Shown in pieces: positions 33,865 to 42,000 of a stretch of DNA of 50,769 nt. The stretch covers positions 1-50,769 of the forward strand of contig QIAU01000152.1 in NCBI GenBank assembly GCA_003225055.1, written 5' to 3'. Source of the stretch: Acidobacteriota bacterium. GTDB lineage: Bacteria > Acidobacteriota > Terriglobia > Terriglobales > Acidobacteriaceae. The first letter of the stretch is position 1. Each line of letters begins with the position of its first letter. A program made the translations under genes and the position numbers. A model generated the notes under the pieces. It saw only the letters and a list, made by a program, of their open reading frames with translations, was not told where the DNA came from and ran no database searches.

Positions 33865-35097
33865 ATGCGATCTGAACTGGTGTTTCGCGTGTCGAGATTA
33901 GGATCTGTTCTCTATGCACGAGTTATGCACTGCTGCATCCTGATGCTGTTGGCAGTCTTCACACCGACGATGGCCTATGGCCAAACGCAGGCAGCTAATA
34001 AACCGGAAGCCGCGGATGCCACCCCACAACCGGCTGTGAGCGCCATCCTCTCAGCCTTCGACAAGTACGAAGTCGTGGCCATGCCCCAGGGCCATGGGAT
34101 GCAGGACCTGAACGATTTCATTCTTTCGCTGATCCGCAACCCAGGGTTTTCGGAAAAGGTAAACGGCATCGAAGTCGAGTTCGGCAATTCGCTGTACCAG
34201 CCCATGCTGGATCGCTATATAGGCGGAGAGGATGTTTCGTTCACGGAACTCCAGAAAGTATGGCGCAAAATGGGCCAACCCGCGAGCGGAGCGTCGGGAT
34301 TCGTGGAGCAATTTTTCCCTCTCGTGCGCGCATTGAATCAGAAACTCCCGCCGGAAAGGCGCTTACGGGTGTTGGCTGGCGATCCCGCCGTCGATTGGGA
34401 CCAAATCAAGGGTATTCAGGATCTCATGGCGAGACATTTTGACCGCGAAACCAGCATCGCCTCCGTCATGGAAAAGGAGGTCTTGTCAAAACATCGCAAG
34501 GCGCTCATGCTTTTCGGTACTCTTCATCTCATGCACGGAACCCGCAGCGCCGTATCGCTGTATGAAAAAGACTATCCAAACCTCACGTTTGTCATTAGCG
34601 AGCTCGGCATTTTCGATACGGACTTGCCCACTCTGTCAAGCAGTCGGCTCGCAAAGTGGCCAATTCCATCCCTGGCGCTGGCCAAGGGCACGTGGCTCGG
34701 TGCCCTGGATTTAGGTCACTTTATCCCGCCCCCGATTCGCATCGACGAAAAGGACTGCAAGGTACACGACGAGTTCCCTAAGGCGCTACAGAAGCCGATG
34801 GAAGACTTGGTTGACGCGTTCCTTTATCTCGGCCCGCAGGATTTGAGGTTAAAGGAGAAAATTCCGGCTGATATCGTTTTGGATGCTAATTACAGAGCGG
34901 AATTTCAGCGAGGAGCAGCCATGTTTGGATTTCCTGATGCGGCTTCTGAAACGACGCAAGAATTCGATCAGCAGATTGTAAAGGGTGCCGAGTCCCCCCT
35001 CTTTTCGGTGCCGAAATCGCCGGATCCAAAGCTTACTCAACGTGCGGTGCAAGATTGTCTAGACCGGCTCAAGAGCCGGAGCAGCACACCTCGATGA
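33865..35097 (+). CDS. Secreted ChaN/Tiki-like hypothetical protein
   Basis: The 410-residue protein has a leader (about residues 20-40, ILMLLAVFTPTMAYGQ). A domain follows with EVVAMPQGHGMQDLNDFILS, NGIEVEFGNSLYQPMLDRYI, LRVLAGDPAVDWDQIK and KALMLFGTLHLMHG. This order of a G-H-G turn, a Glu strand, and a later conserved His is reminiscent of the erythromycin-esterase/ChaN/TraB (Tiki) fold. That fold contains hydrolases and haem-binding proteins. The assignment is tentative. GGAGGAG lies 8 nt before the ATG, an excellent ribosome site, so it is well expressed or at least translated. Confidence 0.7.
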   Translation: MRSELVFRVSRLGSVLYARVMHCCILMLLAVFTPTMAYGQTQAANKPEAADATPQPAVSAILSAFDKYEVVAMPQGHGMQDLNDFILSLIRNPGFSEKVNGIEVEFGNSLYQPMLDRYIGGEDVSFTELQKVWRKMGQPASGASGFVEQFFPLVRALNQKLPPERRLRVLAGDPAVDWDQIKGIQDLMARHFDRETSIASVMEKEVLSKHRKALMLFGTLHLMHGTRSAVSLYEKDYPNLTFVISELGIFDTDLPTLSSSRLAKWPIPSLALAKGTWLGALDLGHFIPPPIRIDEKDCKVHDEFPKALQKPMEDLVDAFLYLGPQDLRLKEKIPADIVLDANYRAEFQRGAAMFGFPDAASETTQEFDQQIVKGAESPLFSVPKSPDPKLTQRAVQDCLDRLKSRSSTPR

Positions 35098-35300
35098 TAA
35101 AGCGCGCGGCAGCTACTTGCTGTTCTGGGGAAAGTGACTGCCGCGCTCGTTAGTTAGCGAAGCCTGGCTTACCAAGTTTCCCGCACGAAGGGTGTTTACA
35201 ACTCAGTCTTCATCGAGTTCTCGGCGACACGTGGCGACAAAAGCGCGCAACTTTTCTCATTTCCAACCATCTACCGAACAGAATGCAGGGCGAATCTCAA

Positions 35301-35341
35301 TTGATGAAATATCGCCGTTAAACTCGTAACCACACGGTTAC
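35301..35341 (+). repeat. Dispersed intergenic repeat, copy 5, with stem-loop
   Basis: TTGATGAAATATCGCCGTTA-AACTC is a good family member. It is followed at once by GTAACC-ACAC-GGTTAC (35326-35341), a perfect 6-bp hairpin. It lies upstream of the HEAT-repeat gene in an otherwise empty 300 nt (35098-35397). Confidence 0.65.
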
Positions 35342-35397
35342 AAGTGTAATCGCCAGCTATCCTTCAATTGGTGCTCTCGAAGTTCTAAAATCAGTAC

Positions 35398-36169
35398 ATG
35401 GCTACGCAAGAAATCGACGCGCTTTTCGCTCAGACTTTGTCCGGGGATTACGATGACGAGGCACCGTGGGAGGCAGTCCAAGCCTTGCGGCGTGTCGGAA
35501 CGCAAGAAGTGTTTGAGAAGGCCGCAGAATGGTGCGAGTCTACTAGCCCGATAATCAGGGCGCGTGGTGCGGACGTGCTCGCACAACTGGGTAAGACCGT
35601 CGACCACCCAAGCAACAACTTCCCTGAAGAGTCCTACTCGGTGATTACTGGTCTGTTGCAGCGGGAAACAGAAGCTCGGCCGCTCGCAGCGGCCATTGCT
35701 GCTCTGGGGCATCGACAACCCTCGTGCTGTGCCGCTAATCGTGAACTTCCATTCGCATCCGAGTCCCGAAGTCAGATTCGACGTGGCATTCGCCTTGGGA
35801 TGTTTTCCAAACGAAACCCTTAGTGTCGCAACCCTCCTGCACCTGATGCAGGATACAGATGAAGAAATTCGAGACTGGGCAACGTTTGGACTGGGCGTTC
35901 TGGGCAATAATGACTCCCCTGAAATTCGGGACGCCCTAGTGCGGCGTATAAGCGACTCCGACGAGGACGTGCGTGAAGAAGCCATGGTCGGGCTTGGAAA
36001 GAGAAAAGATCGGCGCGTGCTGTCAGTCTTGCTAGCCGCACTGGAGCAGCCAACCGTGACGGATAGGGTGATCGAGGGCGCATACATGATGCTCGACATG
36101 CAGAACGAACGCGAAGGCTGGAAGGGTGCCGATTACGCTGCGGCGTTGCGCGAACGATTCTCTCTATGA
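35398..36169 (+). pseudogene. HEAT-repeat protein gene with one frameshift
   Basis: The first frame (from ATG 35398) reads MATQEIDALFAQTLSGDYDD and on to RPLAAAIAALGH. The second frame then continues IDNPRAVPLIVNFHSHPSPE, VRFDVAFALGCFPNE, EEIRDWATFGLGVLG and further repeats to LRERFSL. Joining them at about 35712 by restoring two missing bases gives about 256 residues of at least five HEAT-like helical pairs. Such proteins are protein-protein adaptors. No ribosome site is obvious. The high quality of both halves means the break is recent or a sequencing error. Confidence 0.7.
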
Positions 36170-36210
36170 CCTATAGCAGACCGACTCTCGGCTGCCCAAT
36201 CATGCTTAAC

Positions 36211-36240
36211 TGTTGAAATATCGCCATTGCGCTTAATGAC
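36211..36240 (+). repeat. Dispersed intergenic repeat, copy 6
   Basis: TGTTGAAATATCGCCATTGC followed by GCTTAATGAC. This copy and copy 7 are the two closest to each other. It lies between the convergent HEAT and SDR genes. Confidence 0.75.
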
Positions 36241-36334
36241 CCTTATTTGATTACGTGAACTAGGCAGGGATTGGCCGTAGTGCGGCGAATGACCTCACCA
36301 CGTTCACTCGATATTTTTCGTCTTCTCGTCAGGT

Positions 36335-37117
36335 TTACGTGGCGGTCCAGCCGCCATCAATGAGAAGAGTATGACCCGTGATCAATGATGCGGCTGGAGA
36401 AGCAAGAAAGACGATGCCACCTGCAACGTCCATTGGCTCACCAACACGGTGTAGCGCCGCGATGCGCTCGATTACGTTGCTTCGGAATGCCGGGTCTGCC
36501 AGCGCCGATTCCGTACCTGGCGTGTGAATGAATGTGGGTGCAACGGCGTTGACTCTGATGTTGTACTTACCCCACTCCACGGCCAGACATTTGGTCAAGT
36601 GCGCAACGGCGGCCTTCGTCATGCAATAAACTGATTCCGTCGGCAGCGCCACAAAACCCGCCTGCGAACTCATGTTTATGATGCATCCGCGCTTTTGGCG
36701 AATCATCACGTGCCCAGCCGCCTGACTAGCAAAAAATGTCCCTTTAAGATTCACCCTCAGAGTTAAATCAAAATCTTCCTCACGTACATTTTCCGCAAGG
36801 TTTTCCGGAGACAGCCCCGCATTGTTTACGAGGATGTCGAGTCGGCCGAAATGCGCAGCCGTGTCGTTAACGGCGCGAGAGATTTGATCGAGTCGTGTCA
36901 TGTCCATCTGCAACGGCAATACGCGCCGGCCGATGGCCTCAATCTCTCTTGCCAGCTCACCTCCGGTTTTCACATCTCGCAGACCGAGCGCCACATCAGC
37001 GCCAGCATGAGCAAGAGCCAGAGAAATGGCGCGCCCCAGGCCGCGACCAGCGCCAGTCACTAATGCCACATCACCGGTCAAGTCAAAGCGAGGAAAGTCA
37101 TTGGCCACTGCAAGCAT
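36335..37117 (-). CDS. Short-chain dehydrogenase/reductase
   Basis: The 260-residue classical SDR has the nucleotide-binding TGAGRGLG, the structural DILVNNAGLSP, the catalytic Ser in IINMSSQAGFV, and YCMTK (Tyr and Lys). It ends with the canonical SLITGHTLLIDGGW. It should reduce or oxidise a small alcohol/ketone with NAD(P)(H). The substrate is unknown, though the sequence resembles gluconate/glucose-type dehydrogenases. The ATG at 37117 has CGGAG directly before it. A GTG at 37141 would add 8 residues without a ribosome site. Confidence 0.9.
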   Translation of the reverse strand: MLAVANDFPRFDLTGDVALVTGAGRGLGRAISLALAHAGADVALGLRDVKTGGELAREIEAIGRRVLPLQMDMTRLDQISRAVNDTAAHFGRLDILVNNAGLSPENLAENVREEDFDLTLRVNLKGTFFASQAAGHVMIRQKRGCIINMSSQAGFVALPTESVYCMTKAAVAHLTKCLAVEWGKYNIRVNAVAPTFIHTPGTESALADPAFRSNVIERIAALHRVGEPMDVAGGIVFLASPAASLITGHTLLIDGGWTAT

Positions 37118-37346
37118 CTCCGCCCGGCTGCTGTTCAGCACTGGTGGTTTTAATATACGTCAGTCTAGCTCGACAATGTCTCCGCCCACTATCGGCAGCG
37201 GCCTTGACTCGGTTCCTACACAACAGATCAATGAGTGACATGGCCTGGTTTCGTCAACCACGCAGTCGCGGCATTTTGATCATGCTGAGATCACATTCCA
37301 GATAGGATTTATGGTCACAATGTTCTGTGGTTAAGGGGTTGTCGCT

Positions 37347-38612
37347 ATGTTGCTACGACGAACAAGTGCTGTCGTGTTGACTGCCGTCTTTGCTCTTATA
37401 GTCGTTGCTGTTTTCTCCAATGGCGCGCAGGCCCAGCAGTTGCCGAGGGATGTTGGCCTCGTTCCGGTTCCGCAGATGGATTCAGAAACAGCTACGACTC
37501 GCAAACAAGCCATGGATCTTTACGAACAGGCTAAATATGAGGCTGCGATCCCGTTATTTGAGAAGGTGCTTGCTGTAGTTTCTACAGATGTTGTCGCCCA
37601 GGAGAGGCTTGCGTTGTGTGTCCAACACTATGCTGCCCTGCTCTCGGATCCCGCCCGGAGGCGGGTGGAACGCGTCCGCGCACGCAAGGAATTCCTGCGT
37701 GCGAAGGAACTCGGCGACAATAGCGACCTGCTGGCAGCAATGCTTGCGGGTCTTCCAGAAGACGGGAGAGATCCTTCCTTCTCCCCAAATCCAGATGTCG
37801 ATCAGTGGATGAAAACCGGAGAAATGGCCTTCTCGGCGGGCAAATTTGCTGAGGCGAAGCACGCCTATCTGCAAGCGTTTACGATGGATCCCAAACTCTA
37901 TCTAGCCGCCCTTTTCATTGGCGACATGGATTTTCGAAAGGGGGATTTTGCAGCCGCGCAAGACTGGTTTGTGCGCGCCACGGAGATTGACCCGATGCAG
38001 GAAACAGCCTATCGGTACTGGGGCGACGCACTCTTGAAGCAAGGGCGGATCGCCGCTGCCCGAGAGAAGTTCATCGATGCAGTCATCTGTAATCCGTACA
38101 GTCAGCAACCATGGTCGGGTGTGAATAACTTTCTCCGTGCCGTAAACAAACCTGCGGTTTACCGTCATGTGAAATCTCCTCTAACGTCAGCGTCGAACGG
38201 TAATAGTAGCCTTACGATTGAAGTTCCGCCTAATATGCCGATGAACGATGGGAGCACGGCGTGGATTGGGTATCCTACGGTTCATCTTGCGTGGCAGAAC
38301 AGAAAGTTCGCTCAGGAATACCCAAACGAAAAAGAGTACCGGCATTCCCTGAAGGAAGAAACGATGGCGCTGTCGGGGGTGGCCACGGTTGCCTTGCAAA
38401 CGGTCAAATCCGGACAGAAGCTCAACTCCGATTTGGAGTTTCTGGTCTCGTTACAGAAGGCGGGCCTGCTGGAGCCCTACGTCTTGATTAATGCAGCCGA
38501 CGCTGGAATCGCCAAAGACTATGACGAGTACCGCAAGGACCATCGCGACTTGCTGGTCCGCTACTTGAGCGAGGTAGTTCTACCGCCAGCACCAGTGGAC
38601 AAGCCGCAATAG
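37347..38612 (+). CDS. Secreted tetratricopeptide-repeat protein
   Basis: The 421-residue protein has a signal peptide (about residues 1-29, ending AQAQ). It contains several TPR-like helix pairs (KQAMDLYEQAKYEAAIPLFE; GEMAFSAGKFAEAKHAYLQA; DFRKGDFAAAQDWFVRATEI; ALLKQGRIAAAREKFIDAVI). A C-terminal region without repeats (about 270-421) may form a separate domain. TPRs mediate protein contacts, so a periplasmic adaptor role is inferred. AAGGGG lies about 9 nt before the ATG. It stands alone. Confidence 0.8.
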   Translation: MLLRRTSAVVLTAVFALIVVAVFSNGAQAQQLPRDVGLVPVPQMDSETATTRKQAMDLYEQAKYEAAIPLFEKVLAVVSTDVVAQERLALCVQHYAALLSDPARRRVERVRARKEFLRAKELGDNSDLLAAMLAGLPEDGRDPSFSPNPDVDQWMKTGEMAFSAGKFAEAKHAYLQAFTMDPKLYLAALFIGDMDFRKGDFAAAQDWFVRATEIDPMQETAYRYWGDALLKQGRIAAAREKFIDAVICNPYSQQPWSGVNNFLRAVNKPAVYRHVKSPLTSASNGNSSLTIEVPPNMPMNDGSTAWIGYPTVHLAWQNRKFAQEYPNEKEYRHSLKEETMALSGVATVALQTVKSGQKLNSDLEFLVSLQKAGLLEPYVLINAADAGIAKDYDEYRKDHRDLLVRYLSEVVLPPAPVDKPQ

Positions 38613-38846
38613 CATGCTCAGAACGAGGGCCAGCTTGGGTGAGTCAAACATCCTGCCGATTGCTCCTGAAACGCTATGACCAGACGGAACTCAGAAGCTC
38701 GGCTTCCGAAACCGTGAGAAATTGAACTCTTGTTCAGTGAAAAGATCGAAGGGTATTAGCGGGAATCGAAGTGCCGCACCCACCTCACTTGAGATGTTCT
38801 CAGAACTGCAGAATCCGTTCGGGGTCTCAATTCATAGTGACGCAGT

Positions 38847-38874
38847 TGTTGAAATATCGCCATTACGCTCATCG
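38847..38874 (+). repeat. Dispersed intergenic repeat, copy 7
   Basis: TGTTGAAATATCGCCATTAC followed by GCTCATCG. It shares 18 of its first 20 bases or more with copy 6 and lies between two convergent genes, 14 nt from the next stop. A short direct repeat (GAGGGCATC-GAGGGC) follows. Confidence 0.75.
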
Positions 38875-38887
38875 AGGGCATCGAGGG

Positions 38888-39160
38888 CTACTGCGGCTTT
38901 TTCTGTGCTGGAATTTTTCCTAGAAATGCCTCCAGAGCCGCTGACGGATCACTTGATCCCTCAATTTCCCGGTAGAGATCCCTATATGTGAGACGCACGC
39001 CTCCCAGGATCTCTTTATCGGCCAACAAATGGTCAACCAGCTTCTGCCAATTCGGCACCGCACGATGTTCCAGCACTAGTTTCAGAGCGATGTTTTCAAG
39101 AAACAAATACTCGGTTGCATGGAGAACGGCAGACAGGCGCTTCTTTTCGGCTTGTGTCAT
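38888..39160 (-). CDS. Small helical hypothetical protein
   Basis: The 90-residue charged helical protein reads EKKRLSAVLHATEYLFLENI, ALKLVLEHRAVPNWQKLVDH, then YRDLYREIEGSSDPSAALEA. It has no signal peptide and no domain that I recognise. The composition and uninterrupted helix pattern support it. No strong ribosome site is present. Confidence 0.55.
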   Translation of the reverse strand: MTQAEKKRLSAVLHATEYLFLENIALKLVLEHRAVPNWQKLVDHLLADKEILGGVRLTYRDLYREIEGSSDPSAALEAFLGKIPAQKKPQ

Positions 39161-39247
39161 GGGATTGGACTCAAGATGAAACAGTCTAGCGCAATGAGCT
39201 AAACGCGGGCATCAGTGAGAATTGTTCCGCCAGGTGTTGTTGCGTCG

Positions 39248-39280
39248 TTGGCGTAACATCGCGTCAATTGCGCTCATTGA
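39248..39280 (+). repeat. Dispersed intergenic repeat, copy 8, overlapping the cpaB stop
   Basis: TTGGCGTAACATCGCGTCAA followed by TTGCGCTCATTGA carries the family core with a 3-4 nt insertion. The last five or six codons of cpaB, including its stop, lie inside it. Confidence 0.5.
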
Positions 39281-40073
39281 GCGGGTTCTGAATGAAATCG
39301 CTATCTACGCCAATCTGCTTAAGCGTGGGCTTAGAGGAATCTCTGTTAGGAATTGGCTTTAAGCGCAAAGTTGGAGGAATCTGGGGAGGAATTGGCTTTA
39401 GCGGGGTGTCCCGCTGCGCCGGCTGTCCTTGGTCGAGCGGGTTGCGCAGCGTCAATTGAATGCGGCCTTTAGAACTGGCCAGCGTCAGTTTCTCGGCATC
39501 TTCCGGACAAACCAGTAAAGTAATCACGGACACGCTCTGCGGCTCTCCCGCAAAGTTGCGTTCCAGCCTTTGCCCAGTCGCAATCACCGCTACATTCTCC
39601 AACACTGTGGTCTGCTGCTCGTTATTTCCGCTAGGTGTGCCGGTCAAGAGCACGTCCACGCGGGTTGCCGGGACCACAAACCCGGCGACCGCCACCGCTT
39701 CGTTGACCCACACCGAGACTGCTCGCATGCCCGGTGGAATCAGGCCAGGCAGCGACGAGGCGGCATTGGGAGCGGCCAATTTGTTGGGCAGGATGAACTC
39801 TCTTTTGGTAATAGGGAGGACGACTGCCCGGCCAATCAGCTGCGACTTCGTGCTAAAGCATCCCGGAGGCAGGTCCGTGGCTGGGACCTTCAGCACCTTG
39901 ATGTCCTTAACCTCGATCTTTGCGCCCACCCCGATACCATTAGCCGCGACCACGACGTCGACAGCCTGCGCGGAAGCGGCCTTAAATTGCGAAGCGCGGT
40001 ACACCTGCTGGCTGACAAACATACCAAGTGCCAGCGCCAGGACTCCAACCAGCACAAGCCACGTGCGATGCAT
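39264..40073 (-). CDS. cpaB: Flp pilus assembly protein CpaB/RcpC-like
   Basis: The 269-residue protein has an N-terminal anchor (about 4-22, WLVLVGVLALALGMFVSQQV). A SAF-like beta-clip domain (about 37-100) follows: VVAANGIGVGAKIEVKDIKV and PATDLPPGCFSTKSQLIGRA. The RcpC/CpaB core then reads PPGMRAVSVWVNEAVAVAGF, DVLLTGTPSGNNEQQTTVLE and TLLVCPEDAEKLTLASSKGR. CpaB helps form the periplasmic collar of tight-adherence (Flp) pili. The Pro-rich C-terminus holds a repeat of LKPIP. AGGTGAG lies 6 nt before the ATG. No cpaA/cpaC-F genes are adjacent. The only pilus partner in view is a Flp pilin 6.6 kb away. Confidence 0.9.
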   Translation of the reverse strand: MHRTWLVLVGVLALALGMFVSQQVYRASQFKAASAQAVDVVVAANGIGVGAKIEVKDIKVLKVPATDLPPGCFSTKSQLIGRAVVLPITKREFILPNKLAAPNAASSLPGLIPPGMRAVSVWVNEAVAVAGFVVPATRVDVLLTGTPSGNNEQQTTVLENVAVIATGQRLERNFAGEPQSVSVITLLVCPEDAEKLTLASSKGRIQLTLRNPLDQGQPAQRDTPLKPIPPQIPPTLRLKPIPNRDSSKPTLKQIGVDSDFIQNPLNERN

Positions 40074-40157
40074 CACTGCTCACCTCGGAGTCCCTGATAG
40101 CTTACCCCCTGTTCGTCGCCGAGAGAAGTGGAGTTTACTAGGGATACCAGGTAGGAG

Positions 40158-40175
40158 TTCTAGTGATTCTAGTGA
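40158..40175. repeat. Nine-base tandem direct repeat upstream of cpaB
   Basis: TTCTAGTGA occurs twice in direct succession, 85 nt upstream of the cpaB start. It could be a regulator binding site (half-sites on one face of the helix) or chance. No other copies were seen. Confidence 0.4.
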
Positions 40176-40215
40176 ACGGCCCAAGTACGAGTGAGCATGG
40201 TTGAGAAAGCGATAG

Positions 40216-40243
40216 CTGGCGAAACATCGCCTTTACCATGGGA
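40216..40243 (+). repeat. Dispersed intergenic repeat, copy 9
   Basis: CTGGCGAAACATCGCCTTTA followed by CCATGGGA keeps the GAAACATCGCCTTTA core shared with copy 4. It lies between cpaB and the flavin reductase gene. Confidence 0.5.
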
Positions 40244-40321
40244 TCATAAGACCGAAGTTCCGGAACTTCGGATTAGAATCGCAACCACACCCGGGTTAGC
40301 TTTCATGCCCAAGGCTTCGAG

Positions 40322-40822
40322 TCACTCAACCACGTCCGGATGGTGGGTAGTGATGCGATACTGGCCGGAGTGAAACACAAGGGGTTCGCCGCTGTTGTAC
40401 TTGTACTCCTCCACCTCTCCGATAAAGATGACATGATCTCCGCCGTCGTCCTGCCTGACCTTGCGGCAAATAAAATGCGCGATGATTCCCTTCAAAATAG
40501 GCATGCGCGACGGACCCTCTATGAAGTCGATGCCGGCGAACTTGTCCCTAACTCGCGTCGAAAAATGTCGCGAAAGATCGTGCTGCTTGGCTTCAAGGAC
40601 GTTGACCGCAAAATGGGTGGCGTTGACGAATTCAGCAAAACTCTGCGCCTCCCGCGACAGGCTCCAGAGAATAAGCGGCGGATCCAGAGAGACCGAGGCA
40701 AACGAATTCACGGTGACGCCTACGTTGCGGCCGTCACGAGTGCGGGTGGTCACGACTGTCACTCCTGTGGCGAACTGGCCCAGGGCCTGGCGATAGTCGC
40801 GCGGGTCGAAGCGCTTGCTCAC
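40322..40822 (-). CDS. Flavin reductase-like protein (flavin-binding split barrel)
   Basis: The 166-residue protein matches the DIM6/NTAB flavin-reductase family: FDPRDYRQALGQFATGVTVV, VTVNSFASVSLDPPLILWSL, then HVIFIGEVEEYKYNSGEPLV and FHSGQYRIT. Such proteins bind FMN and use NAD(P)H to supply reduced flavin to a monooxygenase. No oxygenase gene is next to it. GTG start with AAGG about 9 nt upstream. It is divergent from the peptide-transport operon and shares its 200-nt upstream region, which might hold both promoters. Confidence 0.9.
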   Translation of the reverse strand: MSKRFDPRDYRQALGQFATGVTVVTTRTRDGRNVGVTVNSFASVSLDPPLILWSLSREAQSFAEFVNATHFAVNVLEAKQHDLSRHFSTRVRDKFAGIDFIEGPSRMPILKGIIAHFICRKVRQDDGGDHVIFIGEVEEYKYNSGEPLVFHSGQYRITTHHPDVVE

Positions 40823-41021
40823 GATATTAGCCTTCTGCTGTACAAGCTTGCCTGCCTCCTGCGGGTCCAGAAGTTCAGGCTAACCGATGTTATAGCTGTC
40901 CAGCCAGTGTCTCTCGCAGCGCAGGGAGAACAGAGGCCCAGGCGCGAACTAAGCTGCCGGATTGCGTATTGCGCGGAAGTTGTGCAAGATAAACTCTACT
41001 TCTCCAGCTCATCCGGGGTGC

Positions 41022-41999
41022 ATGGAGCCGCTGCTCGAAGTTCGCGATCTGCACGTTGACTATTTATCTGACGGAATGCCGCCTGCCCAGGTTCTACGCG
41101 GTGTGAGCTTTACCGTCAGCAAGAACGAAGCTGTCGGAATCCTGGGGGAGTCGGGTTGCGGCAAGAGCACCCTGGCGCTTGCCATTCTCCGGCTTTTGCC
41201 GTCTCGATCCCGGCTAAAGGGCGCCATTTTTTATAAATCGCGCGAGTTGACGAATCTACCTGAGAGGGAGATGGAGAAACTACGCGGGGCAGAGGTCTCG
41301 CTCATCTTTCAGGATGCCGGCAGTTCCCTGCACCCTACCCTGCGGGTTGGGACGCAGATTGCCGACGTGGCCGCCGCTCATCATAAAGACTGGTCGGCGC
41401 GCCAGCGCCGGGAAGGTGCAGAAGCGATTTTGAAAGAGGTCGGATTCGATCAGGTAGAGCGCATCTATGCTTCTTATCCTCACCAGCTCAGCGGGGGACA
41501 GCAGCAGCGGATTGCGGTTGCGCAAGCGCTCATCAGCGGGCCGTCGTTGCTCATTGCGGATGAGCCCACCAGTTCGCTGGATACCACCGTACAGGCGGAA
41601 ATTCTTGCGCTGCTGAAGCGACTCCGGCGGGAACACAGCCTGGCGTTGGTCTTTGTCAGTCACAATCCAGCGGTTCTTGCCGAAATGGCCGACCGGATAC
41701 TGGTGGTCTATGCCGGGCAGATCGTGGAAGAGGGCAGCGCGCAGCAAGTTCTAAATTCCCCTTTGCACCCGTTCGCCCTAGCGCTCCTACGGTGTGTGCC
41801 GAAAGACGTGCGGCATAACGGGCCTGACCGCTTGCTTTCCGCTATTCCCGGCAGCCCGCCCGACCCAGCTGAAACGCCCGCGGGATGCCCCTTTGCTCCG
41901 CGTTGCGCGGAACGCATGGATGTCTGCGGCTCGCGAATGCCGTCTGAAACGCGGCCCGAGCCGGATCGCAAGGTGCGTTGCTTCAAGTATGGTGGCTGA
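41022..41999 (+). CDS. Peptide ABC importer ATPase (DppD/OppD-like)
   Basis: The 325-residue ATPase has Walker A GESGCGKST (about 42-50), signature HQLSGGQQQR, Walker B LLIADEPTSSLD and the H-loop in FVSHNPAVL. The C-terminal oligopeptide-transporter extension carries CPFAPRCAERMDVC, typical of subunits that pair with DppF. It powers import of peptides or similar solutes through the two permeases downstream. The ATG at 41022 follows a weak GGGGTG and begins at the conserved domain. It is the first gene of a tightly packed five-gene unit to 46581. Confidence 0.95.
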   Translation: MEPLLEVRDLHVDYLSDGMPPAQVLRGVSFTVSKNEAVGILGESGCGKSTLALAILRLLPSRSRLKGAIFYKSRELTNLPEREMEKLRGAEVSLIFQDAGSSLHPTLRVGTQIADVAAAHHKDWSARQRREGAEAILKEVGFDQVERIYASYPHQLSGGQQQRIAVAQALISGPSLLIADEPTSSLDTTVQAEILALLKRLRREHSLALVFVSHNPAVLAEMADRILVVYAGQIVEEGSAQQVLNSPLHPFALALLRCVPKDVRHNGPDRLLSAIPGSPPDPAETPAGCPFAPRCAERMDVCGSRMPSETRPEPDRKVRCFKYGG

Positions 42000-42000
42000 C

